From Craspedostauros australis (Eukaryota; Bacillariophyta; Bacillariophyceae; Mastogloiales; Achnanthaceae): DNA of 64,000 bases. The translations under genes and the position numbers were made by a program. The notes below the pieces were generated by a model, which ran no database searches, had not been told where the DNA came from, and worked only from the letters and a program-made list of their open reading frames with translations. The DNA is taken from positions 248,001-312,000 of the forward strand of contig JAMXDE010000062.1 in the NCBI GenBank assembly GCA_026770025.1, written 5' to 3'. Shown piece after piece: positions 1 through 10,582 of the stretch (position 1 is the stretch's first letter; every line of letters starts with the position of its first letter).

Positions 1-537
1 GTTGCCATCATCCTGATACCGCAGCGACGTCGATCGCCGGCTGGGCGTCAGCGGTCGGTAGGTGGGTCTGGCTTGCGGCGCCGACGTGGGCACCGTCATG
101 GACATGGAGCGTGACGGCATGGGAGACGCGGGCGGCGAGGCGGCGGCGATGGCGGCCACGGATAAGCCCAGCGCCGTGTTGGCTCGTATGGTTGCGCTGG
201 CTCTGCTGCTGGTGCTGTGGTTGCTGTTGTTGTTCATGGTATGGCTGTGCATGGTATGGCTGTTGCTGTGGATGGTGGACTTGGAGGGAACCGTGCGTCT
301 GCCTCTGCTGGGTCTCGTGAAGACCGGCATGACAGGTGTGGGCGACAGCATCGCAGAAGACGACGACATGGCCGCAGTGGACGAGGAAGACGACGAAGAC
401 CCGAAGTCTCTCTGCTGCAGCTCCTGCGATTGCTGCTGCTGCGCTTCCAACTGTTGCTGCTGCTGCTCCTTCCTCTTCTCCTTCTGCTTGCGATCCCTGC
501 TGCGGCCAACGCCCAAGATGGACTTTGTGAACTTCAT
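1..537 (-). CDS. Gln/Ser-rich hypothetical protein, N-terminal part
   Basis: An open frame of 179 codons begins with ATG at 537 (minus strand) and runs off the left edge without a stop, so the gene is partial. The protein starts MKFTKSILGVGRSRDRKQ, then has a Lys/Glu/Gln stretch with poly-Gln runs (about residues 20-42), a poly-Ser block (about 46-62), and a long Ser/Thr/Pro/Ala-rich region. This is the same low-complexity style as the N-termini of the paralogues at 3.5-9.6 kb, but the diagnostic VRFS signature of that family is not reached inside the window, so membership is only possible. The MKF start recalls SPX proteins, but no SPX motif follows. The Gln and Ser runs read as Cys- or Leu-rich nonsense on the opposite strand, which supports minus-strand coding. 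Function unknown. Confidence 0.6.
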   Translation of the reverse strand, partial: MKFTKSILGVGRSRDRKQKEKRKEQQQQQLEAQQQQSQELQQRDFGSSSSSSSTAAMSSSSAMLSPTPVMPVFTRPSRGRRTVPSKSTIHSNSHTMHSHTMNNNSNHSTSSRASATIRANTALGLSVAAIAAASPPASPMPSRSMSMTVPTSAPQARPTYRPLTPSRRSTSLRYQDDGN

Positions 538-3502
538 CTTGTCAGCAATGCAATAGCGCAGTACACAGACGCAATGGATGAAGGCAATGAAGACAATGCG
601 CCTGTCTCCCACCACCTCTCCAAAGGAATAGTGGTTGATCAGTCAGCAGCTGAATAGAGCACTCGGATCGGTGGATGCTGTGATGAAGAAGGACGCTGGC
701 TTCGCGCTTTCTTCGCGCTCTGCTGTTGATGTTGTTGTTGCTGTTATCGTCTTTGCCGATGGTGTTGTCCTTGCGTGCATGCGCCAGCCAAGCTCTCTCT
801 CTCTCTCCCTTTCTTTCTATACCTCCGAAGATGATGCCGAACTAAGCTGCTCTGCTCTACGATTACGACTAAAGCGCTGCTCTCGCTCTCTCTCTCTCTC
901 TGCTCTAATTGCTTTGTTTCTTGGTCGGTCATCCAATGCGCGCGAAATTCGAATGCGCACAACGCTGTGAGTAAACACGATGCAGCCGGTCTTTTGGTCT
1001 TGCTCCTTGTCGCGTTGTTTTGTCACATCGTGTATCAGTGCACTCAACAAGAATCTGGCCAACGCCGTGTGAGTCAATTTCACGCAATGGACGAAGCCGT
1101 CACAATTAACGACGCGAGGATTGCGCTCCTTTGCCGTGACGACTCTTCTCCGCATTATCTATGCCACAATAGGGAATCAACGCTGTGTCGTCATGATAAG
1201 TGTTTCTGCTTCTCCCGAACTGCGATTTTCGGACTATCATTTGTCGTATGCGACGTCGTTTTGGTCGAGTCAAATTCGTTCAGTCACCAATGTCGAGTCA
1301 CAATCTATTGGATCATGAATAAACATTCACGAACTGGATTGGTTCGAGTGAGTCGGATATCCAAACATCTCAAACCTGCAAAGTTAGATCCGCCATCCAG
1401 CAGATCTTGTCTCTTCATCGTTCTTCTGTGTTGTGCTCTCGTTGCTCCACTTCTTGTCATTGCTTGTCGCATCTCGTTCGGAGTGTTTCTGCGCGTGCTC
1501 GAGGAACTGACGCGGTCATTGCAGGCGCCAAACGGCAACGAACGCTGCGATCATGGCATTGAACACGGCGATGCCTCATGTTCTCCCTGGTCATGTTGTC
1601 GTGAAAATGAGGATCGGCCAGAAACGAAAGCACGAATCTTGTCGGCGTCATTTCTTGTTGTGTCATCAGGCCAGATGCATGCATTCATTCTGATGGGAAT
1701 GTCACTTCGATGCATGCGTGGCTCGGCCGGAACAGAGATGGTCTTGGCAGTCCGAATGCGCCGAAGAGTGGATTCACAGCAACACAAACACGTCAACGAG
1801 TACGTGTCATTGGCGGGCGACGATGATGATGATGACCATGCCAGGACGAGACATTGTCCCAATCTGCTTTGGATCGGAGGACTCTTGTGCTGACTGGTGG
1901 CGCATCTACTCCGACCGCATCTCACCAGTGCGGGGTGGAATCGCAAGGGAACGGATGCTGTCCCAGCACGTTTTCTGATAGCACGAGTATCTCCAAAAGA
2001 GCAGCCATGGTGGGTGCGCAACCGCATCGGCGCAGAGTGTGTCTCCCTCTGAGACGACCTCTAACAAGAGGAGACACCGAAACATGCCGAAAAGTACAAC
2101 CGCAGGGAGGATACGAAGATGCATACTGTACGCACAAACATGCGCCTGTTCACTCCGCAGGACAGATCCGGCAATGTGTATGGTGCCGCAACACAGAGTG
2201 CGATCCACTTCATTGGCAATCATTTCAGAGAAAGGAGACAATCATTCCCGAAGGGAGCACGCAGAATTTGATAGAACTCAGTTCGTAAGACTAACAGGAA
2301 CTCCACACCACAGAGGAAGAGATCTGCCATCATCTCCAACTCTCTCTGCCTCTCGCTCTCCTGCTGTTGATTGTGGTCATGATCTGCAATGTCATTGCAG
2401 CGAAGCGTGTTTGCGCCGATCTTGCACGCACACGGCACTCTCCTTTGTGATCCTCCGCCTCCTCCAGTCTCGACACTGGATCCGAATCGCATGTATTTGT
2501 GCGGAATGGCAGAAGCCGTGTCTGTTTGAAACTATCAAAAGAACGCCGCTCATGCTCCTCTGAAGTGTTGGATCTGTTGCACTTTGTGAGGCAACGCCAA
2601 ACACAACCGTTGATTCGCCCGGACCGACATCGAACAGGGAGAAGTGTGTTCAGAAGTCCAACTTCCCCAATAAGAATTGTTGGCAAACATCGTCGCCCTC
2701 GTGACTAAACTCTGTTCGAAGGAAGTGTCAACACAGGTCACAAATTGATGCATGCAGAATGGCCCGACTCTTTGTGCAACATCGGAGAGAGCACAAAGAT
2801 AGCGGCGGCGCGAGCTCCGCGTTCTGATCGCGCTTTGCGGCGACCTTCATTCAACGAAACGACATGACCGCTCCTTGAGGAATTAACGAATCGGCTCGAA
2901 ATCGACAGAAAGTATCCGATTGGTGCCAAATTGATGCCGTCCAGTACTCGTCGTGTGATCTCAATGGGTTTGCTTCAACAAGGGCGGAACAGCTTCTTCA
3001 TGACTTCGCTGCATTCCTGCTCATCGTGAGGACATACCCCGGAACTACAAGCACGAGCACGGGTGCGAGCACGGGTGCGAGTATCCAAAAAGACCGGAGC
3101 TCCGCCCATCAAAACCATCGCCGACGCTCTCCATTGGCCCATCAAGATGGGTTTGGATGTTCCGCACGATCACGCCCACACTCGCTCATTCCCACTCACT
3201 CACATTTTAGCGCTGTGTCTCGGCTCCTGAAACAACGTCTTTCCTGATTCCCAGCACTCTGTGCGATCGAACAGTGAAGTTGAGTCGGTTGCACACGCGT
3301 CTTTTCCATAATCGCGTTCGTGCGACTACCACACAAATGAAGGCCTTCATCTTTCTCCAAACCCCCAACAATCACACAATTCACAAGAGCCACAACAATT
3401 GCGGCATCTTCACAATCACTCGCAACACCAATTGAAGCAAGGAAGCAAACAACAGCAACAGCCACAACATTAGCCACAACATTAGCCACAACAACCTGCA
3501 AG
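538..3502. other. intergenic region, no supported gene
   Basis: Open frames up to 308 codons occur here, but none starts and continues with protein-like composition, and they overlap each other on both strands. Visible sequence features are two CT microsatellites (about 792-815 and 880-905), a short tandem 12-mer of the form gcacgggtgcga near 3057-3082, and a duplicated acaacattagcc just before the gene at 3503. It presumably carries the divergent promoters for the gene ending at the left edge and for the gene at 3503. Confidence 0.5.
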
Positions 3503-4936
3503 ATGCCCCGTTCTTTGACATCACCTTTGTCTTCAAGACGATCGAAGAAGCAAGCGCCCACTCCGCCGACATCGCCGTCCCCAGTCTCGCCATCGCCATC
3601 ATCCTCTGCAAAGAAGCCATTGCGAAGAATGCGACGCGAGAGATCTCCGCGATCGTTGGCATCGCCAACAGCACCAACATCACAAGCGTTGTCATCCTCA
3701 TCGCCATCGCCATCACGGTCATCGTCGCGATCCGGATTCGCCTCACGATTCCGCGGAGCCATCTCGTCGACGTCGCCACGACGTTCCAACTCAAGTCCTT
3801 TCCCAAGAACTCCATCGCGAAGGCAAGCCTCGGCCAAGAAGTACGTGTCGGACGATGATGCGTCCACGTCTTCCCAGTCAACCCTCAACTCAAGCCGCAG
3901 CAACAGATCGAATGTGCTTGTCGGTGCACCTTCGCGTGAGCGCACCGTGCCTCTGTCCGTGCTGGCCAAGGGACGTGCAGCATCCAAGGGCGTGGCACTG
4001 TCATCGTCGTCCTCACATTCGCTGCGAAGCGCCTCCTCCCACTCCAGTCGCAACAGCTCCTCCCACTCGATGCGCAATACCTCCAGCCATTCCATGAGAC
4101 GGGCATCCACATGCTCCGAGGTGGAGCCTCCGAAGAACACCAAGCGCGTGCGCTTCTCCACAATCGAAGTGCGAGAATTCCCCATGACCTTGGGCATGGG
4201 CCCGGCGCTTCGTGGCGCCCCCATCGGCCTTGACTGGAAACCGCAGCATACCTACACGAAGAAGCTGGCCACCGTCGACATCCGGAGCTTCCGCAGGAGA
4301 GACACGCGGGCATCCGGCGTGCGAACTGCTGCAGCTGCCGCGGTTGCGGCCCTCGGTGACTCCATCCATGACAACGATTCCGACAGCGACAGCGATGACA
4401 CTGACGACAGTGACGATAGCGCCGAGTTCGAGTACGACTACGACGGACGCACGATATCCTATGGAAGGACATCCGCGTCGAACGTTCGGTCCACGGCTTC
4501 GTGCCGATCCTCTCCCGAGCGTCCACTGCGCCGACTGTCGCCGCAAAAGCGCACGGCCATCCTCCTGGAGATGGGTTTCACGAAGATGGAGATCCACGAG
4601 GCGACCTTGGTGTCCGGCTATTGCGTGCAGCAACGTTTGGAGACGCAGCTGTACGATAAGCTGGATAGGGTCACGCAGCGACAGCAACAGCAAAAGTTCA
4701 TGGAGCAACGGCAATACCACCAGCAGCACCATCAGCAGCAACGCCACCAATACTCTCCGCACCCCAGCATGATGAGCCCACCAGGGGTCAGAACCAGCTT
4801 CTTCCCTCCCATCTTCTCGCCTCCACGCGAATCAAGACGCATGGACATGAAGATGGCGATGAACATGAACATGCACCTGAAGATGGACATGGACATGGAC
4901 TTGACGTCGTTCAGCAGCACCGCCGCTTCTTTCTAA
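3503..4936 (+). CDS. VRFS/REF-signature paralogue 1 (477 aa)
   Basis: First of three plus-strand paralogues. The start is the first ATG of the frame. Residues 1-205 are a basic Ser/Pro/Arg-rich, probably disordered region with SHS-type repeats. Residues 214-247 hold the family signature, beginning KRVRFSTIEVREFPMTLG and ending in a GAPIGLDWKP block. An acidic Asp/Ser stretch follows (about 290-315). Residues 345-400 form a predicted helical block that starts LSPQKRTAILLEMGF and is rich in Gln; this block recurs in the two neighbours. The C-terminus is Gln/His-rich and ends with an alternating Met/Asp/Asn/Lys tail. The signature belongs to proteins of unknown function that are frequent in diatoms and other stramenopiles. 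KRVRF also fits the PP1-docking RVxF pattern, which is an inference only. No signal peptide or membrane segment is seen. Confidence 0.8.
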   Translation: MPRSLTSPLSSRRSKKQAPTPPTSPSPVSPSPSSSAKKPLRRMRRERSPRSLASPTAPTSQALSSSSPSPSRSSSRSGFASRFRGAISSTSPRRSNSSPFPRTPSRRQASAKKYVSDDDASTSSQSTLNSSRSNRSNVLVGAPSRERTVPLSVLAKGRAASKGVALSSSSSHSLRSASSHSSRNSSSHSMRNTSSHSMRRASTCSEVEPPKNTKRVRFSTIEVREFPMTLGMGPALRGAPIGLDWKPQHTYTKKLATVDIRSFRRRDTRASGVRTAAAAAVAALGDSIHDNDSDSDSDDTDDSDDSAEFEYDYDGRTISYGRTSASNVRSTASCRSSPERPLRRLSPQKRTAILLEMGFTKMEIHEATLVSGYCVQQRLETQLYDKLDRVTQRQQQQKFMEQRQYHQQHHQQQRHQYSPHPSMMSPPGVRTSFFPPIFSPPRESRRMDMKMAMNMNMHLKMDMDMDLTSFSSTAASF

Positions 4937-6132
4937 AGCACGCTATAATCGCCAATAGTCCAATTGCCTATCAGTCTACGAGCACTTGAGTCCGACTCCG
5001 ATCTCCCTTGTTCCTTCGAACAGCGAACGATTACTCCGTCGGGTATGGTGCGACTACAAGCACGAAGTGTTGAGTGTGGATGAATGGGCACTCATCACGA
5101 TCGAACTGCTGACTCCCACATTCGCTGGACCAGCATAGCTCATACAGATACGACCTAGACAATGGCATGTGGAACATCTTGAAGGAACGTGCAACTATCT
5201 CCACACAAGCCAGCCACTGATGCATTTTCATGAGATGGAGTGACGAGTTGATGAAGTAGAGGGAGGGAGACAGTGCTCATACCTTGCGCTCTCTCTAGAC
5301 TAAGGAAGCATGTAACAATGAGTACCTGGTTGTGGGTACTTCAATGATTCCTGGTAGTGCGTGATTGCCGAATTCCCGTTTCGGCCAGTGAAGTCCACTG
5401 AGTCCAGCGCTTCACTGATTGTGCGCGACTGATTCATACCACCAAAAACAGTCCATTTCCTTCCATTTCTGTGGACTTCTTGGTGTTCTTCCACAGTGTA
5501 ACCACCCGCAATACATATGTGGATACATTTATGCTTCCAGCATTCGGGCATCGCCTCGGGAAAACATCAAAGGCTTATGATGCTGTGTTTGGCAATTATC
5601 ATTGTAGGACTTGATGTACCCATGTGAATGCTGTGACGTTGCAATTAACAAAAAGGCTAAGGATCATAGCCAACAAGAGATAAAAGCAGAAACAGATGGG
5701 CCACCGAAGAATCACAAACCAAGCCGCTTCGCAGTCACAAAGTAAGACTTGGACCATGACAAAAACCGTTCCGTTAACTCTCATCAGCGCATCACGTAGT
5801 ATTGTGCGTGCAACGGCGCCCCAGTTGCGCTACTATACTCACCTCACATTGCGTTGGTTGCGGATACAATTGAGTGGAGCCGAAAACAATTGCATGCAAC
5901 AAGGCACATCGTAGCGTGATGTTCGCTCAGGAAACGGTTTGCGGAGCCACAATTCCTTCTTTGGTGACGGGTCTCTCGTTTCTCACAAACTGCATGCGAT
6001 TCGGAGCTTCCATTCATCACAACAATACCTCACATAACATCGCATTGTACAGCTTTGCATAGAGCACTACATAGCATCACACACACAAACATACTCAGGC
6101 ATACTACTGCGACTGAGCACAACAGGACAGGC
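4937..6132. other. intergenic region; left edge of duplicated block A
   Basis: No convincing gene. The left boundary of the large duplicated block falls here: sequence from about 5992 (cattcggagcttccattc) onward matches 36482 onward, while sequence to the left does not. Confidence 0.5.
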
Positions 6133-6882
6133 ATGACGACAATGATAGAACCTCTCTCAGCGTTGACAATGTTGGACACTCCCGCTGCACCACCGCAAAT
6201 GACTGGAATGGACAACAGCTGCAACGACAGCACTCATGATGCTGCGCCGCGCACATCGCTGCACAAGAGCGATCGCAGGCAGCAGCGCGGCTTCGTCTTC
6301 GAGATGGACGGTGCTTACGATTGCAAGCACTCCGCATCGCTGTCGTCCATCGAGACGTTGCCGACGATGCGGTGCTCCCTGTCCTCGGAGTCCAGCGACG
6401 CCGACTACTACTGTCCATTCGAGGACCCCAAGCAAGTGCGCTTCGCACCGATGGTCGAGATCCGCGAGATGCCGACCACGTTGGGCGTCGGACCCGTGGC
6501 GATCGGACCGCCGCTGACGATGCAGTGGGAACCGAGCCGTGAGTACACTGCTGTTCTCAACGACTCTTCGCGATCGCTGCCGCGCCGTCGATCCTCGGTG
6601 CTGTGTTCCATGACGACGTCGCTGCTCAACAATAGACGCAACGCGCTGCAACCATTGACGCCGCAGCAACGGCATGTGCGGTTGCGCCAGAACGGCATCA
6701 CCGTGCAGGAGATTCAGAGTGCCATCGCTGTGTCGCAGCTCATTCTGCAGCAGCGCATGAAGACGCAGATGAAGGTGATGCAGCGACAGCAGAAGCGCAG
6801 TCAGAAGAGCAGGCGGCGACAGAGCCATCCGGCGGTTGTCGATGAGATGACGCGTAAGGACATCTTTCTGGAGTGTGCGTAG
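6133..6882 (+). CDS. VRFS/REM-signature paralogue 2 (249 aa)
   Basis: The shortest member of the local family. ATG at 6133 (MTTMIEPLSAL) is chosen because the longer frame upstream has no ATG. Residues 100-134 carry the signature (KQVRFAPMVEIREMPTTLG, then GPPLTMQWEP). Residues about 176-230 hold the helical Gln-rich block starting LTPQQRHVRLRQNGI, and the tail is basic. Order and spacing of signature and helical block match paralogue 1, so the shared core is about 130 residues with variable linkers. A copy with about seven substitutions and a two-residue insertion lies at 36671-37426. Function unknown; KQVRF again fits a PP1-type RVxF pattern. Confidence 0.8.
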   Translation: MTTMIEPLSALTMLDTPAAPPQMTGMDNSCNDSTHDAAPRTSLHKSDRRQQRGFVFEMDGAYDCKHSASLSSIETLPTMRCSLSSESSDADYYCPFEDPKQVRFAPMVEIREMPTTLGVGPVAIGPPLTMQWEPSREYTAVLNDSSRSLPRRRSSVLCSMTTSLLNNRRNALQPLTPQQRHVRLRQNGITVQEIQSAIAVSQLILQQRMKTQMKVMQRQQKRSQKSRRRQSHPAVVDEMTRKDIFLECA

Positions 6883-8015
6883 AGGGGGAGATGCAACAGG
6901 GAATGAAATAGGGAATGCAACGGAGAGAGAGGCGCAGCACATTTTTGAAGAGTAACCTCAATAGTTCTACAGTTGTCCATTGAGCAACTACACTACCAGA
7001 CGACTGTGTTCGTAACATGACTTGCTGAGGACTCCCATGTGTACCGCTGCAGCGCACGAATGTTGATATGGTAGGAACATATCTAGCATGTTATTACGAT
7101 AGTCCCATCCATCGACAGTATCTTTCATGGTGGAGACCAAAAGGAAAAGCAGAGTGCGGTTTGAGGATGGCGAGATGGCGAAGGAACCACATCGCAGATA
7201 CTGACACTGAATGTAACCCTATGTTCATGGTGGAAACAAGCAACCCATGTTCACAACTGCCAAGAATGATCGCATGCTGACGATGGCGTTACTCGCAACA
7301 GTACATGCCATTCAATGAGGTAGATAATTACCTCACTATTGATCCTCCCTCCGCAAGCAGCGTCGCAAGAGCCATGTTATCGCGTGATTCGGGCCTCTTT
7401 TGTGCCCTTCGTGATACAATGCACCGACACAACTCTCACATGTGTATGAGTGAGATTTAGAAGGCAAAGCACAACTATGGCATTGAAATAGCGTTACGAC
7501 AACACTGCAATAGCCTCGCAATGGCCTCAGGCTTAGTCATATATCCAAGCAAGCGACAGCCAAAATCGCCCACAAAGTAGCCACCAAATCGATTCTTCTC
7601 GCATTTCGCAATTGACTGGCGTGCTCTGAGCAACGTGGAGAAGTACATGATGCATCTCCATCAATTGCAACCAACGCATACCGAGTAACACTCCCGTGGC
7701 TTGAACACCGAGCGCTTTCGAAACAATGAACACAAGTGTGAATTACAACTCAACTCTCTCGAGAACATGGATTTCTGGAGGCATCGCTCCATTCACATCC
7801 TTGCAACCGTTGATTGTGTAATCCCACACAATTCCAAACCAAAGAAAGCATCGACAGGCTATCCTGCACTATCCTTCCATAGATCTTCCATACATCTCCC
7901 ATACATCGTCCAGACGGGCATCCACATCTCAGGTTGGAGCGATCTCTCAGGAGGTCAAACAATAAATCCCGACGGTCGCACACTCACAAAGACTGACGAA
8001 AACGAGAAACACTAT

Positions 8016-8047
<32 letters not shown>

Positions 8048-8344
8048 GCGAAGAAGGGAGCGACCAAGCAATTGATCCAGGAGAGAGGGCAACCAAGCAA
8101 TTGAACCAAGGAGACGCAGCAGCGGCAGTGCACGTATCGGTTGCGTCCACTGAGTGACTGAGTGTGTGCGAGAGACGCCAATCCAGGCATTGAACGCATA
8201 GATTCAGGTGCATGTGACTGCGACGGCAACTCCAGCTTCGATTCTAGTCACAACAACGCAACCAGCAATACCTCCAGCACATCATCAACCGCACCAACAT
8301 CAAGATCAATACCCATACTCATACGAGAACAGCATACGTGCACA
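6883..8344. other. intergenic region holding two empty insertion sites
   Basis: No gene supported. By alignment with copy B, the DIRS-like element of copy B is absent between 7455 and 7456, and the piggyBac element is absent at 7477-7478. Copy A also has an extra 39 bp near 7346-7384 that copy B lacks. A GGCGAC/GAC microsatellite (about 8018-8050) lies in the probable 5' leader of the next gene. Confidence 0.6.
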
Positions 8345-9586
8345 ATGGCCATCCCCGAAAGCCCATCGCAAAAGTCACCCCGCTCTGTGAGTCGTTCACA
8401 GAGAGCCGCACCTTCGACGTCCGCTCCCGTGTTCAACATCAAGCGCAGGCAGAGGAGGACACCGACCTCCCAGGAGCATCGGGAAGCCACACAGCAGCAG
8501 CAACGCCGAACCTCACTGCCATCCTCGCCTATTCCAAGATCGAACAGGCGAGAAATGCTACATCCAGCAACGCCGCCACCTGCCGCGGCAATTCGCAGTG
8601 CGCGGCGCAGCTCGGATTCAATGGTCGCCCACGCTCGATCGCAGCAGGTCGTAGCGGAGACCCGGCGAAGGAGAAACACGGTGCAGTTCACTCAGATGCC
8701 GGATATCTTCGAGTTCCCCATCACTCTCCACGCACCCTGCAGCATGGACGTGCAACCACTCAAGTTGTGCCTTTCGCCCAAGTCCTGGTCTGCAAGATCC
8801 GAGACGTTGAGGGTCCGATTCTCGACTGTCCAAGTCCAGGAGATGCAGACCATCTTGGATACTGGCGGCGCCATGGTTCCGTCCGGTGGGGCGCCCTTGT
8901 CCATGGGGTGGAAGCCGAAGCGCAGATGGGCGGTCTCTGTGGACTGCGTCGAACATCAACGGCACAACATCGTCATGCACATGGCCTCATTCAGCGAATC
9001 GGCATCGTTGTCGTCCAGCGATTCATCGACGGTGTCATCATCATCGTCGGCAGAGTCCACGCCGACGCGCACTTCCTTGCTGTCGCCATCGAGTTCACCC
9101 GCCCGGTTCTCTCCATCTTCCGTGATTCCGGAGACCTTGACATCGCCCATGTCACCTTACGTCAAACGACCCCAATACCTGCCACTTTCACCCACGGAAC
9201 GGTGGCAGATCCTGCAAAGGATCGGATCTCCTCCAAACCAAATCAAGAAAGCCATCACGCGTTCCAAGTTGCTGCAGGAGCGACGGCCTGAGACGAATCT
9301 GCTGCACGACATCGAAGTGGCGCAGCATCAGGCCCGGCAAAAGATGTGGACTCAGCCACGACACGCGATGTACTCGTCGCATGAGCTGCGCGAGGTGATG
9401 AGCATTGATCACGCGTACGCTGCGGCCAGCAGCCCAATCCAATTGCCGCGACACAGATCGTCGGTGTTGTTGCATCAAATGTCGCCCAGCTATGCTTCGC
9501 CCAACCAATCGCCATCGTATACGAGCGTGATGAAGCGCCGTCTCGATTCCGACATCGCAAGGCACATCCAGTCCGTGCCATTTTAA
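8345..9586 (+). CDS. VRFS-signature paralogue 3 with doubled signature (413 aa)
   Basis: The start ATG at 8345 (MAIPESPSQKSPRS) is the first in frame. Residues 1-105 are basic, Ser/Pro/Gln-rich. Two signature copies follow in tandem: a diverged one at about 112-147 (TVQFTQMPDIFEFPITL, then SMDVQPLKLCLSPK) and a better one at about 155-192 (LRVRFSTVQVQEMQTIL, then GGAPLSMGWKP). A Ser-rich acidic linker leads to the helical block starting LSPTERWQILQRIGS, shared with paralogues 1 and 2. The C-terminal 90 residues are Ser/His/Gln-rich. The doubled signature points to internal duplication in this member. A frameshifted copy lies at 52342-53579. Function unknown. Confidence 0.8.
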   Translation: MAIPESPSQKSPRSVSRSQRAAPSTSAPVFNIKRRQRRTPTSQEHREATQQQQRRTSLPSSPIPRSNRREMLHPATPPPAAAIRSARRSSDSMVAHARSQQVVAETRRRRNTVQFTQMPDIFEFPITLHAPCSMDVQPLKLCLSPKSWSARSETLRVRFSTVQVQEMQTILDTGGAMVPSGGAPLSMGWKPKRRWAVSVDCVEHQRHNIVMHMASFSESASLSSSDSSTVSSSSSAESTPTRTSLLSPSSSPARFSPSSVIPETLTSPMSPYVKRPQYLPLSPTERWQILQRIGSPPNQIKKAITRSKLLQERRPETNLLHDIEVAQHQARQKMWTQPRHAMYSSHELREVMSIDHAYAAASSPIQLPRHRSSVLLHQMSPSYASPNQSPSYTSVMKRRLDSDIARHIQSVPF

Positions 9587-10582
9587 AAGCATGCCCATGC
9601 TGCCCTTGCAAAGAGAGATCCACTCGGAATCACTCCAAGCAATGCACTTGAGTGCAATTACAAAATGGGATGGGATAGTGTGGTGTGGCAGTAACAGATA
9701 ACATCACCTCTCTCTCTCTCTCTCTCTGGTGTTGCCTGACGGAGGTCGTCCGAGCACTCAATCTCTTGCGTCGACACCACGATCACAACAGTAAGAATCA
9801 ACAACGAATGAGGACAGAATCAAGGTGTTTGGAAAAGTGTGGGGCTTGTGCCATCTTGTGCACACGCATTCTTTTCTCCTTCAACTTTATCACCAGAATC
9901 GTCGCAACCACCAATGACGTAGTGTTGTTCGGTGGAACTCTAATTGCTTGGAGAGCTGATTCGTCAGTTGAGTTCTCTGGACAGAATCTGTGACTTTTCG
10001 CGTGCGCTTGTGGAGTTATGACGCAGTTCGCGTTTGTCTGTCCCATAATGATCATTGTCACTCAGACAAGAAAAGGCATCGCAACAAGATAGCGAAGATG
10101 GAGGTGTCTTGCGCACAATTTGCCTGTCCGAACAACGCATCCGATCAACACCATGACGCATGTCACGAGTTGTGGTGCCCGCACGTTTTGTTCCTCCAAA
10201 CCTTCCCACAACCACTCTGCCTCCAACACACACAGAGAGGAAGAGGACTGGAGCGTATGATCATTCACAAGAGGACACGAGTGTCAGCACGGTATGGAAC
10301 TGCGTTTCTGGGAATGCCAAACGTGTAGCCACTCTTCAGCCAGGTCATTCACCACGAAGCAAGCAACGACTGCTTTGGCGACATCCTCCTCCTCCTCCTC
10401 CTCCTCCTCCTCCGAAGCAGACGATCAGAGCACCATCTCTCCAAGAGCGCGATTATTCGCACGAGTAGATAGTGATAGATGGAGAGAGAGAGACCCCCGC
10501 ATCCTCGTACCTCCGTTCATGCCTCCATTCGTACCTGCACTCACTGCCAACAAGTCAATCACAAACGAACGAACTCGATGCG
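9587..10582. other. intergenic region upstream of receptor gene
   Basis: No gene supported. Contains a CT microsatellite (about 9709-9727) and a CTC microsatellite (10384-10413), the latter about 170 bp before the receptor start codon. Both tracts differ in length from copy B. Confidence 0.5.

Noticed and set aside
967-1893. 308-codon plus-strand frame upstream of the paralogue array
   Set aside because: No ATG start (it opens with GTG), mixed hydrophobic and Cys/His-rich text without domains, and competing frames of similar length on the other strand.
3196-4224. 342-codon minus-strand frame opposite paralogue 1
   Set aside because: It is the antisense shadow of the Ser/Arg-rich N-terminus; its Glu/Asp and Val/Ala runs are the complement of Ser and Asn/His codons on the plus strand.
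8338-9291. 317-codon plus-strand frame over paralogue 3
   Set aside because: Overlaps the signature-bearing frame; the family motifs and conserved helical block are only in the frame starting at 8345.
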